A stretch of DNA of 64,000 bases from Actinocrispum wychmicini (GCF_004345645.1 NZ_SLWS01000001.1:1243546-1307545); one strand, 5' to 3'; positions 1 through 10,504 are shown, counted from the first letter of the stretch. The notes: generated by a model not told the origin, from the letters alone. Made by a program: numbers and translations.

Positions 1-46
1 CGATGATGTCGATGAACTCGCCGCGGATCTTGTCGAAAACGCCCAT
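1..46 (-). CDS. SPFH-domain protein, N-terminal fragment
   Basis: Only the first 15 codons lie in the window; the gene continues past the left edge. The start is the ATG at 46, preceded by a strong purine-rich RBS (GGGGGAG, about 5 nt upstream). The visible N-terminus, MGVFDKIRGEFIDII, resembles the conserved start of bacterial SPFH-domain proteins, whose first residues are typically GVFDKxRxEFIDIIEW. The assignment rests on these residues alone. It is transcribed away from the TNT-domain gene's 3' end, in the same direction, after a 95-nt gap. Confidence 0.55.
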   Translation of the reverse strand, partial: MGVFDKIRGEFIDII

Positions 47-141
47 AACTCCCCCGGTGGTCGGCGGTCCCAGCTCTGGCTACGGCGACGCGACGATAGC
101 AACATCCACCGGGCCGACGCTGGGCTGCCGGCCGACCCCGC

Positions 142-2085
142 TCAGCTCGGTGGCCGCTCCCGGCCGGGGACCTCCATCAGGTAGCCGTCCTCCACCATGT
201 CCTCGACCGCGTGCGGCAGCAGGAACGCGGTGCCCCCGCCGGGCTGCTCGAACCAGGGGATGGCCACCCCGGTCAACGCCTCGAACGGTTGCTGTACGCG
301 ATAGGTGTGGTACTCGCGGTGCACCCAGTCAGGCACCAGGGACCGCAACGGGAACGGCGTTCCGACCGAGTACGTCAGATTCCCGTCGCCCGCGCCGAAC
401 CGGTCGATCTCGGTGCCCGGGTGCAGCTCCACCAGCCGCTTGCCGCGGAACAACGTCAACGGCGGCTCGCCGTAAAGCGGCTGGATGGGCCAGTCCTGGG
501 GGCGTCCCGGGCTGGTGATCTCGGCCGGCCGGGCGGCCGGCGCGGTGATCTCCGTCGGCCGGGCCATGGGGGCCGGCGCGGAGATCATCGCGGTGGCGTT
601 GCCGGGCTGGTGCATCGGCTCGGGCTTGGGCCCGCTCGGCACGGATGCCCGCTCGCGTTCCTCGGTGTCCTCAAGGGCGGACAGCGACGGCATCGACAGC
701 ACGGTCCTGTCCAAGTCGTCCTCCGCGGCCGGGGCCGGCAACGGTGGCGGGGGAGGCGGCGGGGGCGCCTGCTGGGGGACCGAAGGTTCCGGCATCTCCG
801 CCCGAACGGGCAGCGGCGCGGGTGGCCTCGGGCCGTCCATCAGGACCTTGCCGAGCAGGAACGCCGACGCGTCGGTGACGTCCTCGAAATGCTGCGGCGA
901 GTCGAACTGGTTCTGCTCGAACCAGCCCACGCGCCAGCCGTCGTCCACCCGCTCGAGCGTCCACGTGCGCTCCACCGGCGGACCGATCCGGTACGCCGAC
1001 TCGGGCACGCCCAGCTCGGCGAACTTCCCCCGGACCTGGGCCAGCGCCGGGCCCGGCGGGGGCGCCGACGGCATCGCCGGGACAGCCGGGGCCGGCATGG
1101 CCGGCGCCGGAGCGGGCGGCGGGGGCGCGGAGATCGGCGGCGGCGGAGGCTGAGGCGGTGACACGTTGATCGGCGGGTGCGGGGGCGTCGGCCGCCCCGG
1201 CTGTGGCGGTGGCGTGCCGCGGGCGACGAACGCGGACGCGTCCGCGACCACCTGTTCGTCAACCTGGGGCACCTCGAAGCCATGCCGGCGGATGTGGTCC
1301 ACCAGGTCCGGCTCGGGGCTCACGCCGTAGGTCCGCAGGTAGTAATTCACCGACGCCGGCCAGATCCACACCCCGTCGGTGTGGAACGCGATCGGGACCG
1401 AGTTGCGGCCCTCCGGGTCCAGCCGGTCCACGTCGTAGCCGCGGCTGGGCAGCGCGAACGGCGCGTCGTCCAGGTACGCGAGCATCGCCTGGGTGTCCAG
1501 CTCGTCCAGCTGCGGCCGGTTCACGATCGGCCGGCCCTGCGGGCCGATGCCGTCGAAGGTCCGGGCGACCCGGAACCTGGGCCGTTCGAAACCACCCGGC
1601 GGGGTCTGCGGCATCGGCGGTGGCATCGGCGCGGACAGGCGCCTGGCCAGCCATTCCGGCACGTTCTCGTCGTCACGGGGGAAGATGCGCAACTCGTCCG
1701 CGAACGCCGGTGGCGGCGGCGGGTTGGTCCACCGCGGCTCGTCCCGGTCGTACTCGAGGTTGTAGCTGGACGGCCGGTCAAGCTGGTAGCGGGCGTTGAA
1801 CCAGGTCCCGCGGCCGTCGCGGTACATGCCGCCGCGCAGCCGGGCGAACAGGGTCGCCAGGTCCGGCGCCACGGTCCACGGCCGGACCTCCTCGGGTTCG
1901 GCGTCGTCGGTGTGATCGGCGGCCTGCACGGCGAGCTCGGCGGTCATCTCGTGGTACCGGCCGACAGCCCGGTAGTGCACCGTGACCTGTGCCCACTCCG
2001 TCGGGGCGGCCCGCAACAGGGCCAAGCCGATCTGCTTGACCAGAGTGTCCTGCTCGGTCGGATCCAGCTGGGTCGGTTGCGTCAC
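142..2085 (-). CDS. TNT-domain (NAD+ glycohydrolase toxin-like) protein with YezG-like N-terminal domain
   Basis: About 647 residues from a GTG at 2085, chosen for the GGGAGG 8 nt upstream; a longer reading to 2136 has no better RBS. The C-terminal ~110 residues match the TNT family (DUF4237): G-GTPF-RSL, a Y-YRV segment, then PWFEQPGGG. In Mycobacterium tuberculosis CpnT this domain hydrolyses NAD+. Residues ~10-150 (P-EW, then LRGGMY-DGRG-W and a YDRDEP-W end) resemble the YezG/DUF600 immunity-protein fold. Two proline-rich linkers (~155-175 and ~295-350) separate the parts. There is no signal peptide or membrane segment. The residue after GGGT is Ala, where many TNT proteins have Gln, so activity is uncertain. 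Confidence 0.75.
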   Translation of the reverse strand: MTQPTQLDPTEQDTLVKQIGLALLRAAPTEWAQVTVHYRAVGRYHEMTAELAVQAADHTDDAEPEEVRPWTVAPDLATLFARLRGGMYRDGRGTWFNARYQLDRPSSYNLEYDRDEPRWTNPPPPPAFADELRIFPRDDENVPEWLARRLSAPMPPPMPQTPPGGFERPRFRVARTFDGIGPQGRPIVNRPQLDELDTQAMLAYLDDAPFALPSRGYDVDRLDPEGRNSVPIAFHTDGVWIWPASVNYYLRTYGVSPEPDLVDHIRRHGFEVPQVDEQVVADASAFVARGTPPPQPGRPTPPHPPINVSPPQPPPPPISAPPPPAPAPAMPAPAVPAMPSAPPPGPALAQVRGKFAELGVPESAYRIGPPVERTWTLERVDDGWRVGWFEQNQFDSPQHFEDVTDASAFLLGKVLMDGPRPPAPLPVRAEMPEPSVPQQAPPPPPPPPLPAPAAEDDLDRTVLSMPSLSALEDTEERERASVPSGPKPEPMHQPGNATAMISAPAPMARPTEITAPAARPAEITSPGRPQDWPIQPLYGEPPLTLFRGKRLVELHPGTEIDRFGAGDGNLTYSVGTPFPLRSLVPDWVHREYHTYRVQQPFEALTGVAIPWFEQPGGGTAFLLPHAVEDMVEDGYLMEVPGRERPPS

Positions 2086-2226
2086 GTTCCCATCCTCCCT
2101 TTCTCGATCCGATTCGGCACATGGGGAATTCACCATCTGCCTTTACACGAAGTGCCCAACCGGACCCGTGACACCTCGCAGCGTAATCGTTCGCGTTTTG
2201 TCGGTCCCCCTTGAGACAGTGGCCGG

Positions 2227-3448
2227 GTGCTCCGCCCCTACCGCGAACTGGCCCGCGTCCCGCGGGCTTTGGGCCTGCTGACCTGGACGTTGGTGGGTCG
2301 GCTGCACATGACTGGCACGCCGCTGGCGATGTCGTTCCTGATCGCCGGCTGGACCGGGTCGTACGCGGTGGCGGGGTTGCTCGGCGCGGTGCTGATGGTC
2401 GGCCTGGGGGTGGCCGGGCCGCTGCGCGGGCGGATGGCCGACCGGCGTGGCGCGGCGAGCCAGTTGGTCGGCACGGGTGTGATCTATGGCCTGGGGGTAA
2501 CCCTGGTGGCGTTCGTGCCCAGCTGGCTGCCGCCCGGCTGGTGGCCGCTGGAGGCCGGGCTGGCGTTCGCGGCCGGCCTGGCCTGCCCGCCGGTCGTCCC
2601 GGTCGCGCGGGCGACGTGGCCGCGCCTGCTCACCGGGTCCGCGTTGAAGTCGATGTACACGGTCGAGGCGACGTTCACCGAACTGCTGTACGCCGTCGGG
2701 CCGCTGTTGGCCGCTTCGGTCGTCGCGCTGTTCAACCCGGCGTTGGCGATAGTGATCTGCGGCGCCCTGGCCACGATCGGAGCCGTGGTCTTCGCCCGTG
2801 CCCTGGCGCGCGCCGGGTTCGACGGCCCGCTGCCGGCCGAGGAGAAGGCCTCCGGGGGAACGCACCGCGCTGTTGACCGCGCCGGGCGTCGCGGCCTGCC
2901 TCGGCCTGGCTTTATGCCTGGTCGGCGCGCTGTTCATGGTGGACACCACGATCGTCGCGCTCGGCCGCAACATGGCCATGCCGATCCTGGCCGGCGCGCT
3001 CGGCGCTGTCTGGGCCGTCGGCTCGTTCCTCGGCGGGCTCGTCGCCGGTGGCCTCACCGGCCGGCCCAGGCTCACCGTTCGGGTGCTGCTGACCCTGGTC
3101 GGCCTGGTCGCGCTGGTGCCGACCATGCCGCCAGTGTCCGACCCGGCGCTGCCGTGGCTGGTCGGACTGGTGCTCCTGCTCAGTGGCGCGGCGATCGCGC
3201 CCACCCTGGCCGCGGCGAACATCGTCCTCGGCGAGCTGGCGCCGCCGGAACGAAGGACCGAGGCGTTCGGCTGGGTGGCCACGGCGAGTACGGTCGGCAC
3301 GTTCATCGCGATGCCCAGCTCCGGGCTGCTGCTCGACCACGGCGGGCCGGCCGTGGCCGTCGGTGCCGCCGCCGCGGCCGGTGTGCTTGCCGTGCTGCTG
3401 ACCCTTTTCATCCCGGCCAAGGTGCCCGTCCCGGCTTTGAGAGGATGA
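2227..3448 (+). pseudogene. MFS transporter, single-base frameshift
   Basis: A major facilitator gene split by one frameshift. The first part (from GTG 2227) encodes about six membrane segments and an RGRMADRRG loop. Frame 1 loses hydrophobicity after the EEKAS sequence, and frame 2 takes over with ERTALLTAPGV, another six membrane segments and the stop at 3446-3448. The switch maps to a run of five G at 2854-2858; removing one G restores a continuous protein of about 406 residues. Either the gene is inactivated or the run carries a sequencing error. folD begins 4 nt after its stop, so the two were probably cotranscribed. Substrate unknown. Confidence 0.8.
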
Positions 3449-3452
3449 CCGA

Positions 3453-4301
3453 GTGAGCGCGACCACCCTGGATGGCAAGGCGACCCGAGACGCGATCTAC
3501 GAGGACCTGAAGGTGCGGGTGGCCGCGCTGAAGGAGCGCGGCATCGCACCCGGCCTCGGCACCGTGCTGATCGGCGACGACCCCGGCTCGGCCATGTACG
3601 TGCGCGGCAAGCACTCGGACTGCGCCAAGGTCGGCATCACGTCGATCCGCAAGGACCTGCCGGCCGACATCAGCCAGGAGGCCGCCGAGGCCGTGCTGGA
3701 CGAGCTGAACGCCGACCCGGCCTGCACCGGCTACATCGTCCAGCTGCCCGTGTCCCCGCACCTCGACACGGGTCGGCTGCTCGAACGGGTCGACCCGGCC
3801 AAGGACGCCGACGGCCTGCACCCGGTGAACCTCGGCCGGCTGGTCCTGATGGAACCCGCTCCGCTGCCGTGCACCCCGCGCGGCATCATCGAGCTGCTGC
3901 GCCGCTACCAGGTGCCCATCGCGGGCGCGAACATCACCGTCATCGGTCGTGGCGTGACCGTCGGTCGTCCGCTGGGCCTGCTGCTCACCCGCAGGTCGGA
4001 GAACGCGACGGTCACCCTGTGCCACACCGGCACCAAGGACCTCGCGGCCGAGGTCCGCCGCGCGGACATCGTGGTGGCCGGCGCCGGCGTGGCGCACCTG
4101 ATCACCGCGGACATGGTCAAGCCGGGCGCCGCCGTGCTCGACGTGGGCGTCAGCCGCACCGAGGCCGGCATGGCCGGCGACGTCCACCCGGACGTGCGCG
4201 AGGTCGCCGGGTTCCTGTCGCCCAACCCAGGCGGCGTCGGCCCGATGACCAGGGCCATGCTCCTGACGAACGTCGTCGAGGCCGCCGAGGCCCGGGGGTG
4301 A
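3453..4301 (+). CDS. folD: bifunctional methylenetetrahydrofolate dehydrogenase/cyclohydrolase FolD
   Basis: 282 residues, the usual size. FolD interconverts 5,10-methylene-, 5,10-methenyl- and 10-formyl-tetrahydrofolate in the cytoplasm, feeding purine and formyl-Met-tRNA synthesis. The YxxxK motif with the catalytic lysine is Y49-K53 (YVRGK). D120 lies in the DADGLHP motif, PCTPRG precedes the nucleotide-binding half, the NADP loop GRGVTVGRP is near residue 163, and PGGVGPMT is near the C-terminus. The GTG start lies 4 nt after the broken MFS gene, and the stop overlaps the DUF3017 start, an arrangement common in actinomycetes. Confidence 0.95.
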   Translation: MSATTLDGKATRDAIYEDLKVRVAALKERGIAPGLGTVLIGDDPGSAMYVRGKHSDCAKVGITSIRKDLPADISQEAAEAVLDELNADPACTGYIVQLPVSPHLDTGRLLERVDPAKDADGLHPVNLGRLVLMEPAPLPCTPRGIIELLRRYQVPIAGANITVIGRGVTVGRPLGLLLTRRSENATVTLCHTGTKDLAAEVRRADIVVAGAGVAHLITADMVKPGAAVLDVGVSRTEAGMAGDVHPDVREVAGFLSPNPGGVGPMTRAMLLTNVVEAAEARG

Positions 4302-4597
4302 GTGTGTCCGCGAACAACGGCGGCACCCGGACCCAGCTGCCGTTCGCTGTCGTGATGCTGGTCGTGGTGATCGGGATCGTGCGGGTCGTGATGCAGCACT
4401 GGCGCGAGGGCACCACGGAGATCGGCCTCGCCCTCCTGCTGGCCGCGTTCCTACGGGCTGTGTTGCCCGACCGAAAGGCCGGGTTGCTCGCGGTCCGCAC
4501 GCGCAAGGTGGATGTGCTGCTGTACGGCGGATTCGCCGCGATGATCATCTTCATCTCGTTGACGATCGTCGGCGGCCCCTTCGACTCCACCGGCTGA
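4298..4597 (+). CDS. DUF3017 membrane protein
   Basis: A 99-residue protein starting at a GTG that overlaps the folD stop (GTGA), pointing to translational coupling; a second GTG at 4304 is possible. Three hydrophobic segments are visible: [31 protein letters not shown] and the C-terminal [18 protein letters not shown]. Length, topology and position directly after folD fit the DUF3017 family, a small actinobacterial membrane protein of unknown function. The conserved PDR follows the second segment. Confidence 0.85.
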   Translation: MSVSANNGGTRTQLPFAVVMLVVVIGIVRVVMQHWREGTTEIGLALLLAAFLRAVLPDRKAGLLAVRTRKVDVLLYGGFAAMIIFISLTIVGGPFDSTG

Positions 4598-4686
4598 ATG
4601 GTCGGCCAGCCTCGGTCAACCGGCCGAGGATGGACCGGCTCTTCGACCGAAGTCGCAGGTAGGGGCGGTTCCATAACGTCGTTGGC

Positions 4687-5256
4687 ATGACGCCGAGCCA
4701 GCTCACCGCCCTCCACTCCGGACTGATCATCTTCCTGGTCACGTGGCCGGTGGTCGTCCTGGTGCAGCTGGCCGGCCGCAGGCGCGCCCGCACGGTCATG
4801 AGCGGCGCCGTGGTCACGCTCTACGCCAGCCTCGCCGTCGCGATCGTGCTGCTGCCGCTGCCCGGCCCGCACACCCACCGGCCGGTCCAGACCATTCAGC
4901 TCGTGCCGTTCCAGTGGGTGCTCGACTTCGTCGGCGGCGACCCGCGGGCGTTCACCCAGGTCGTGCTGAACGTGTTGCTGTTCGTGCCGGTGGGGGTGTT
5001 CGCCCGGACGTTGTGGCGGCGGAACCTGCGCCAGGCCGTCCTCATCGGATTCGCGTTCGCACTGTTGATCGAGATCACCCAGCTGACCGCCAACTTCGGC
5101 ACCGCGCCGTTCGCGTACCGGATCTTCGACGTGGACGACCTGATGACCAACACCCTCGGCGCCGCCTTCGGCTGGATCGTGGCCAACGCCCTGGTGCGTG
5201 TCCCAGATCCCGTGAGAGCCATGCCACTGCCCAAAGACCGGGTGTTGCGGGGTTGA
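4687..5256 (+). CDS. VanZ-like membrane protein
   Basis: 189 residues with about five membrane segments. It matches the VanZ-like family by LVPFQW, NVLLFVPVGVF, the IEITQL sequence and DVDDLMTNTLGAAFGW near the end. VanZ proteins confer low-level teicoplanin resistance in some Gram-positives, but the chromosomal homologues in actinomycetes mostly lack an assigned role. It stands alone, 89 nt after the folD-DUF3017 pair and 84 nt before mdh, on the same strand. No van genes are nearby, so a resistance role should not be assumed. Confidence 0.85.
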   Translation: MTPSQLTALHSGLIIFLVTWPVVVLVQLAGRRRARTVMSGAVVTLYASLAVAIVLLPLPGPHTHRPVQTIQLVPFQWVLDFVGGDPRAFTQVVLNVLLFVPVGVFARTLWRRNLRQAVLIGFAFALLIEITQLTANFGTAPFAYRIFDVDDLMTNTLGAAFGWIVANALVRVPDPVRAMPLPKDRVLRG

Positions 5257-5325
5257 TAGCCTGCGGTGGCTGGTCCCGGCGCTGAGACCGCGCTGGTCGC
5301 GCCCGAGACCCCCATACTCACTTGA

Positions 5326-6330
<1,005 letters not shown>

Positions 6331-6340
6331 CATCCGTGCC

Positions 6341-6371
6341 AAAGGGCGCCCTCTCCCCGAGGGCGCCCTTT
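6341..6371. terminator. bidirectional intrinsic terminator between mdh and P450
   Basis: A perfect 13-bp inverted repeat (AAAGGGCGCCCTC / GAGGGCGCCCTTT) with a 5-nt TCCCC loop. It lies between the convergent mdh and P450 stops and has T-rich ends on both strands, so it can serve both genes. Confidence 0.85.
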
Positions 6372-6377
6372 GTCGTG

Positions 6378-7562
6378 TCACCAGGCCACGGGCAGTTTGT
6401 GCACGCCGAAGATGGCCATGTCGTCGCGCAGCGGCACGTCGTCCGGGTCGACCGCCAGCCGCAGGGTCGGGAACTCCCGCAGCAGCGCGGTGAAGCCGAT
6501 CCGCATCTCGATCCGGGCCAGCTGCTGGCCGAGGCACTGGTGGATGCCGTGCCCGAACGCGACGTGCCCGGCCGGTGTCCCGGCCAGGTTCAGCCGTTCC
6601 GGGTCGACGAACCGCATCGGATCCCGGTTGGCCGCGGGCAGGTGGATGGACACCGGATCGCCCGCCTTGATCAGCCGGCCGTCCAGTTCCACGTCCTCGA
6701 GCGCGGTCCTGGCCGCTCCGAAGTGGACGATCGTGAGGAAGCGCAGCAACTCCTCCACGGCGTTCTCGGCCAGGCTGGGGTCGGATCGCAGCGCGGTCAG
6801 CTGGTCGGGGTTGGTCAGCAACGTGAAAGTGCCCAGCCCCAACATGTTCGCGGTGGTCTCGTGCCCGGCGATGAGCAACAGGAGCCCCATGTTGGCGACC
6901 TCCTCGTCGGTCAGCTCACCATCGGCGACCAGGCCGCTGAGCATGTCGTCGCCCGGCTGCCCGTGCTTGCTCACGACCAGCCCGAGCAGGTACGACTCCA
7001 GGTCCTCGAACGCCCGGCGGGCTTCCTCGGGCGGCGAGTCGAGCCGCAGCAGGTTGGCGGACTCCCGCTGGAAGTAGGCCCGGTCGGTGGCCGGCACGCC
7101 GAGCAGTTCGCAGATCACCAGCGAGGGGATCGGCAGCGCGAACGCCTGCACCAGGTCCACCGGCGGCCCGGCCTGGCGCATGCTCTCCACGTGCGCCGCG
7201 GTGATCTCCTCGATCCGCGGGATCAGTTGGTTCATCCGGCGCACGGTGAACTGGCCGGTCAGCAGCTTGCGGTAGCGGCCGTGGTCGGGCGGGTCCAGCG
7301 CGATGAACATGCCTGGTTTCGCCGGCTGCGGGTCCGGGATCACGCGGATCGGGGACTTGCGGAACTCGGCGCGGGAGCTGAACCTCGGGTCCGCCAGCAC
7401 CGCGCGGGCGAGGCTGTGCGAGGTCACCAGCCAGCCGGTGTCGCCGTCGGGATACTGCAGCCTGGACAGCGGCGGCCGGTCGAACAGCTCCGCGGGCGGG
7501 TCGAGCGGAGTGTCGCCACGGTCGGTGGGGAAGTCGTAGATGTCGGAAAGGGTTTCTGTCAT
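6378..7562 (-). CDS. cytochrome P450
   Basis: 394 residues, the normal size of a soluble bacterial class I P450. The heme-binding loop is FGHGIHQCLG with the thiolate Cys343, the I-helix oxygen-activating motif is AGHETT (232-237), and the K-helix ExxR is E271-R274. The FGHGIHQCLGQQLAR form is common in actinomycete CYP105/CYP107-like enzymes, but subfamily and substrate cannot be read from the sequence. No ferredoxin gene is adjacent. AGAGGAG precedes the ATG. It follows the sensor kinase gene by 55 nt on the same strand, so it may be expressed with the two-component pair. Confidence 0.95.
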   Translation of the reverse strand: MTETLSDIYDFPTDRGDTPLDPPAELFDRPPLSRLQYPDGDTGWLVTSHSLARAVLADPRFSSRAEFRKSPIRVIPDPQPAKPGMFIALDPPDHGRYRKLLTGQFTVRRMNQLIPRIEEITAAHVESMRQAGPPVDLVQAFALPIPSLVICELLGVPATDRAYFQRESANLLRLDSPPEEARRAFEDLESYLLGLVVSKHGQPGDDMLSGLVADGELTDEEVANMGLLLLIAGHETTANMLGLGTFTLLTNPDQLTALRSDPSLAENAVEELLRFLTIVHFGAARTALEDVELDGRLIKAGDPVSIHLPAANRDPMRFVDPERLNLAGTPAGHVAFGHGIHQCLGQQLARIEMRIGFTALLREFPTLRLAVDPDDVPLRDDMAIFGVHKLPVAW

Positions 7563-7617
7563 CGCGAACTCCTCTCATCTGCCTTCGACGTAACGCTTCG
7601 AACCTGACCCTGGGCTG

Positions 7618-8892
7618 TCACTGGTCTGACAAAGAGCTGACGGTGGGCAGCGACACCCGGAAGGTGCTGCCCCGGCCCGGCTCGCTGGTCACGGTGATCT
7701 CGCCGCCGTGCGCCAGCACGATCGCCTGGACGATGCTCAGGCCCAGGCCGGTGCCGCCCGACGAGGTCCGGCCTTCCGCGCGGTAGAAGCGTTCGAACAC
7801 GCGCGCCACCACATCAGGCGCCATACCAGGGCCTTCGTCGGCGACCGTCAGGCAACCGTCCTGCACGCTGACTGTCACGGATGTTCTGGGCGGCGTGTGT
7901 TTCAGCGCGTTGTCAACGAGATTGCGCACCACCTGTCGCAACGCCTGCTCGTCGCCCGCGACGACCGACTCCCGCGACGCGTCCATCGTGATCCGCCGGT
8001 CCGGGTGCAACGCGCTGACGTCCGCGATCGACTCCGCCGCGATCCCGCGCAGGTCCACGGGTTCCCGTGGGACGTCCCGAAGCGGGTCCTGGGCCAGGCT
8101 GACCAGATGCAGCAACTGATCGACCAGGTGGCTCATCCGGTCGGCCTGCTGCTCGATCCGGCTCAACGCCACCGCGGCCAGCTCCGGCTTGCCGGACACC
8201 CGCTGGAGTTCCGCCCAGCCGCGGATCGTGGTCAGCGGCGTCCGCAGCTCGTGCGACGCGGCGGCGACGAAGTCCTGCAGGCGTTGTTCGGACTGTTTCT
8301 GTTCCCGCAGCGAACGGTTGAAGAGGACCGCGCCGAACACGGACACCGCGATCGCCGCGGCGCCGGTGGCGACGAGTTCGAAGACGACCAGCTGGTTGAC
8401 CGCGTTCTCGCCGGCGTTGAGGCTGCCGCCGATGATGGCGTACCGGAACTGGGTCGGGCTGTTCTGGCCGGCCAGCAGGATTTCGGCGTGTTCGCCGAGG
8501 TCGAACGAGCGCATCCGGAACCTGGTGTCCGAAGAGGACAGTGTGAGCGGCTCGGCGGCCCAGCCCGGCGGGACCGGGTCGGGGATGGTGGGCGCGGTGA
8601 CCGGCTCCCCGGTCAGGCTGACCGGCTGGGTGCGTTCCAGGATCCGGCCGTCCGGAGCGACCAGGACGATGAGAAACCCTTCGGGCATCTGCTGTCCCAC
8701 CGCGACACCGTCCACTGTGACCAGATGGCCGGCGAGTGGCGGCAGGTTGCGCTGGACTTCGACGAGGGTGCGGTCGACGCGGTTGGTCGCGTACGCGTCG
8801 AGCACGACAACGGCCGCGCAGTCGATGACGGCCATCCCCAACACCGTCAGACCGATGAGTCCGACCAGCAGACGGCCGCGGGCGCTGCGCAT
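7618..8892 (-). CDS. two-component sensor histidine kinase
   Basis: 424 residues. Two membrane segments (about 8-32 and 167-191) flank an extracytoplasmic sensor region of about 135 residues. A short linker leads to the HisKA helix with the phospho-accepting His214 in SHELRTPL. The ATPase domain shows NLVDNALKHTP (N box), DEGPGM (G1), FERFYRAE (F box) and GTGLGL (G2). The ATG follows the response regulator stop with no gap (TAGATG), so translation is coupled. The signal is unknown; the only gene downstream is the P450. Confidence 0.93.
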   Translation of the reverse strand: MRSARGRLLVGLIGLTVLGMAVIDCAAVVVLDAYATNRVDRTLVEVQRNLPPLAGHLVTVDGVAVGQQMPEGFLIVLVAPDGRILERTQPVSLTGEPVTAPTIPDPVPPGWAAEPLTLSSSDTRFRMRSFDLGEHAEILLAGQNSPTQFRYAIIGGSLNAGENAVNQLVVFELVATGAAAIAVSVFGAVLFNRSLREQKQSEQRLQDFVAAASHELRTPLTTIRGWAELQRVSGKPELAAVALSRIEQQADRMSHLVDQLLHLVSLAQDPLRDVPREPVDLRGIAAESIADVSALHPDRRITMDASRESVVAGDEQALRQVVRNLVDNALKHTPPRTSVTVSVQDGCLTVADEGPGMAPDVVARVFERFYRAEGRTSSGGTGLGLSIVQAIVLAHGGEITVTSEPGRGSTFRVSLPTVSSLSDQ

Positions 8893-9576
8893 CTACAGCT
8901 CGGCGATCCGGTAGCCGAACCCGCGGACGGTGTGGATCAGCGGCGAACGGCCGGCGTCGATCTTGTGCCGCAGCCGGGACACCAGCTTCTCCACCACGCC
9001 TTCGCCGAACTCGTGCTGCCACACGTGGTGCAGGATCTGTTCCTTCGTCATCACCTGGCCCGCGTTGACCATGAGATACCGCAGCAGCTTGTACTCGGTC
9101 GGGGTCAGCTCGATCGGCTGGCCGCCGCGGGCGGCCTGGAACCTCGTCTCGTCCAGGGTGAGGTCGGCGCTGCGCAGGACCTGGCCGGTGGCCTTGCCGG
9201 ACCGGCGCAACAGGGCGTGCACCCGGGCGAGGAGTTCGAGTACGTGGAACGGTTTGGTGACGTAGTCGTCCCCGCCGATCCGCAGCCCGGTGACCATGTC
9301 CTCGATCGAGCCCCGCGCGGTGAGGAACAGGATCGGCGGGGTGTGGCCGCCCTCGGTCATCCGCCGGCACAGCGCGAACCCGTCCATGTCCGGCAGCATC
9401 ACGTCGAGGATCACCAGGTCGGGACGCTCGTTGGCGACGGCGTGCAGCGCCGCCTGGCCGGAGCCGACGGTGGACACGCGATAGCCGGCGAGGTCCAGCG
9501 TGGTGGACAGCAGCTCGGTGATCGCCGGTTCGTCGTCGACCACGAGCACCCGCTGACCTTCCCCAGTGCGTTGCAC
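8893..9576 (-). CDS. OmpR/PhoB-family response regulator
   Basis: 227 residues from GTG 9576, chosen because GAGGGAGGCGGAGG lies directly upstream. The receiver domain carries the acidic pair VVDDE (14-16), phospho-acceptor D58 in LDVMLPDMDG, the switch Thr in LTARG and the conserved Lys in TKPF. The C-terminal winged helix has ELTPTEYKLL, the VWQHEFGEG turn and VSRLRHKID, ending in TVRGFGYR, typical of the OmpR class. It is the first gene of a regulator-kinase pair and is divergent from the inositol-phosphatase-like gene with a 66-nt gap. Confidence 0.93.
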   Translation of the reverse strand: MQRTGEGQRVLVVDDEPAITELLSTTLDLAGYRVSTVGSGQAALHAVANERPDLVILDVMLPDMDGFALCRRMTEGGHTPPILFLTARGSIEDMVTGLRIGGDDYVTKPFHVLELLARVHALLRRSGKATGQVLRSADLTLDETRFQAARGGQPIELTPTEYKLLRYLMVNAGQVMTKEQILHHVWQHEFGEGVVEKLVSRLRHKIDAGRSPLIHTVRGFGYRIAEL

Positions 9577-9642
9577 CCTCCGCCTCCCTCTGGTCACGCA
9601 AACGAACTTAGAGGACTCAACGTTCCCAGGTACCGTGCTCGT

Positions 9643-10458
9643 ATGTCGATGATCGCGTGGCCGGTACCCGACCCCGACCTGCCGTCCGGCATCCATCCGG
9701 CCCTCGCCGACGCGGCGTCCGCCGCCGCAACGGCGTTCCGAGCGGCCCGCGCCCGGCACACCCGCGCGGAACTGGGCGAGCAGGTCGCGATGGGCGCCGA
9801 CGGAACACCCACCATGCGGGTCGACGCCCTGGTGGACGAGGCCATCGTTGAGTCCGCGTCCCGCAACCGGGTGAACCTGCTCAGCGAGGAGGCCGGCTTC
9901 GTCGACCACGGTTCCGCGGTCACCCTGGTGATCGACCCGGTGGACGGCTCGTCGAACGCGGCGATGGGCCTCCCGCTGTCGTGCTTCGCCGGTGCCGTGG
10001 TCACCGACAACACCGCCACCGAAGCCCTGACCCTCTGGTTCGACACCGGACGTACCTGGTGGGCCCGTGCCGGCGAACCCACCCCGTACCGAACCACCGG
10101 CCGCACCACCCTGGCCGGAGCCACGGTGACCATGTTGCGTCCCAAGAACAACAGCTTCGACGCCTGGCTGCGCGTGGTCGGCCGGGCCGACCGGGTCCGC
10201 GTCCTGGCCACCACCTGCCTGGAAGCCGCCCTGGTCGCCGACGGCTCGGTGGACGCCTTCGTGGACTCCGGCTCGAACACCCACCGGATCATGGACCTGG
10301 CGGCGGCGATGGTGATCGTGCCGGCCGCCGGCGGGGTGGTGCTGGACGTGCACGGCCGTCCCCTCGACTTCGACCCGGACCTGACCCGCCGCTGGTCCGG
10401 CCTGGCCGCCGCCACCCCGCAACTGGCCGACGAGCTCATCCAGGCCGTCCTCGGCTGA
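9643..10458 (+). CDS. inositol monophosphatase family protein
   Basis: 271 residues. The metal-binding core is visible: an early Glu in LSEEAG, then DPVDGSSNAAMG (the DPxDGSxN motif of the IMPase/FBPase superfamily) and a C-terminal RIMDLAAAMVIVPAAGG segment that corresponds to the second metal site (usually WDxAAG). The usual W-D is replaced by M-D. Substrate could be inositol phosphate, another sugar phosphate or PAP. It stands between the response regulator (divergent) and the HhH repair gene (46 nt downstream, same strand). Confidence 0.85.
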   Translation: MSMIAWPVPDPDLPSGIHPALADAASAAATAFRAARARHTRAELGEQVAMGADGTPTMRVDALVDEAIVESASRNRVNLLSEEAGFVDHGSAVTLVIDPVDGSSNAAMGLPLSCFAGAVVTDNTATEALTLWFDTGRTWWARAGEPTPYRTTGRTTLAGATVTMLRPKNNSFDAWLRVVGRADRVRVLATTCLEAALVADGSVDAFVDSGSNTHRIMDLAAAMVIVPAAGGVVLDVHGRPLDFDPDLTRRWSGLAAATPQLADELIQAVLG

Positions 10459-10504
10459 CCCTCGCCATGTCACCGATCGCCGCCGCTCGTGCCAGGATGA
10501 CGGC

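Noticed and set aside
4687..5256. Glycopeptide-resistance locus inferred from the VanZ-like gene
   Set aside because: No vanHAX, vanRS or vanY genes accompany it; VanZ-like proteins are common in actinomycetes.
6378..9576. Secondary-metabolite cluster around the P450
   Set aside because: There is no synthase, carrier protein or tailoring set nearby; a lone P450 with a two-component pair is not a cluster.
7708..9642. Long plus-strand open frame before the IMPase-like gene
   Set aside because: It is antisense to the two-component genes; family similarity begins only at ATG 9643.
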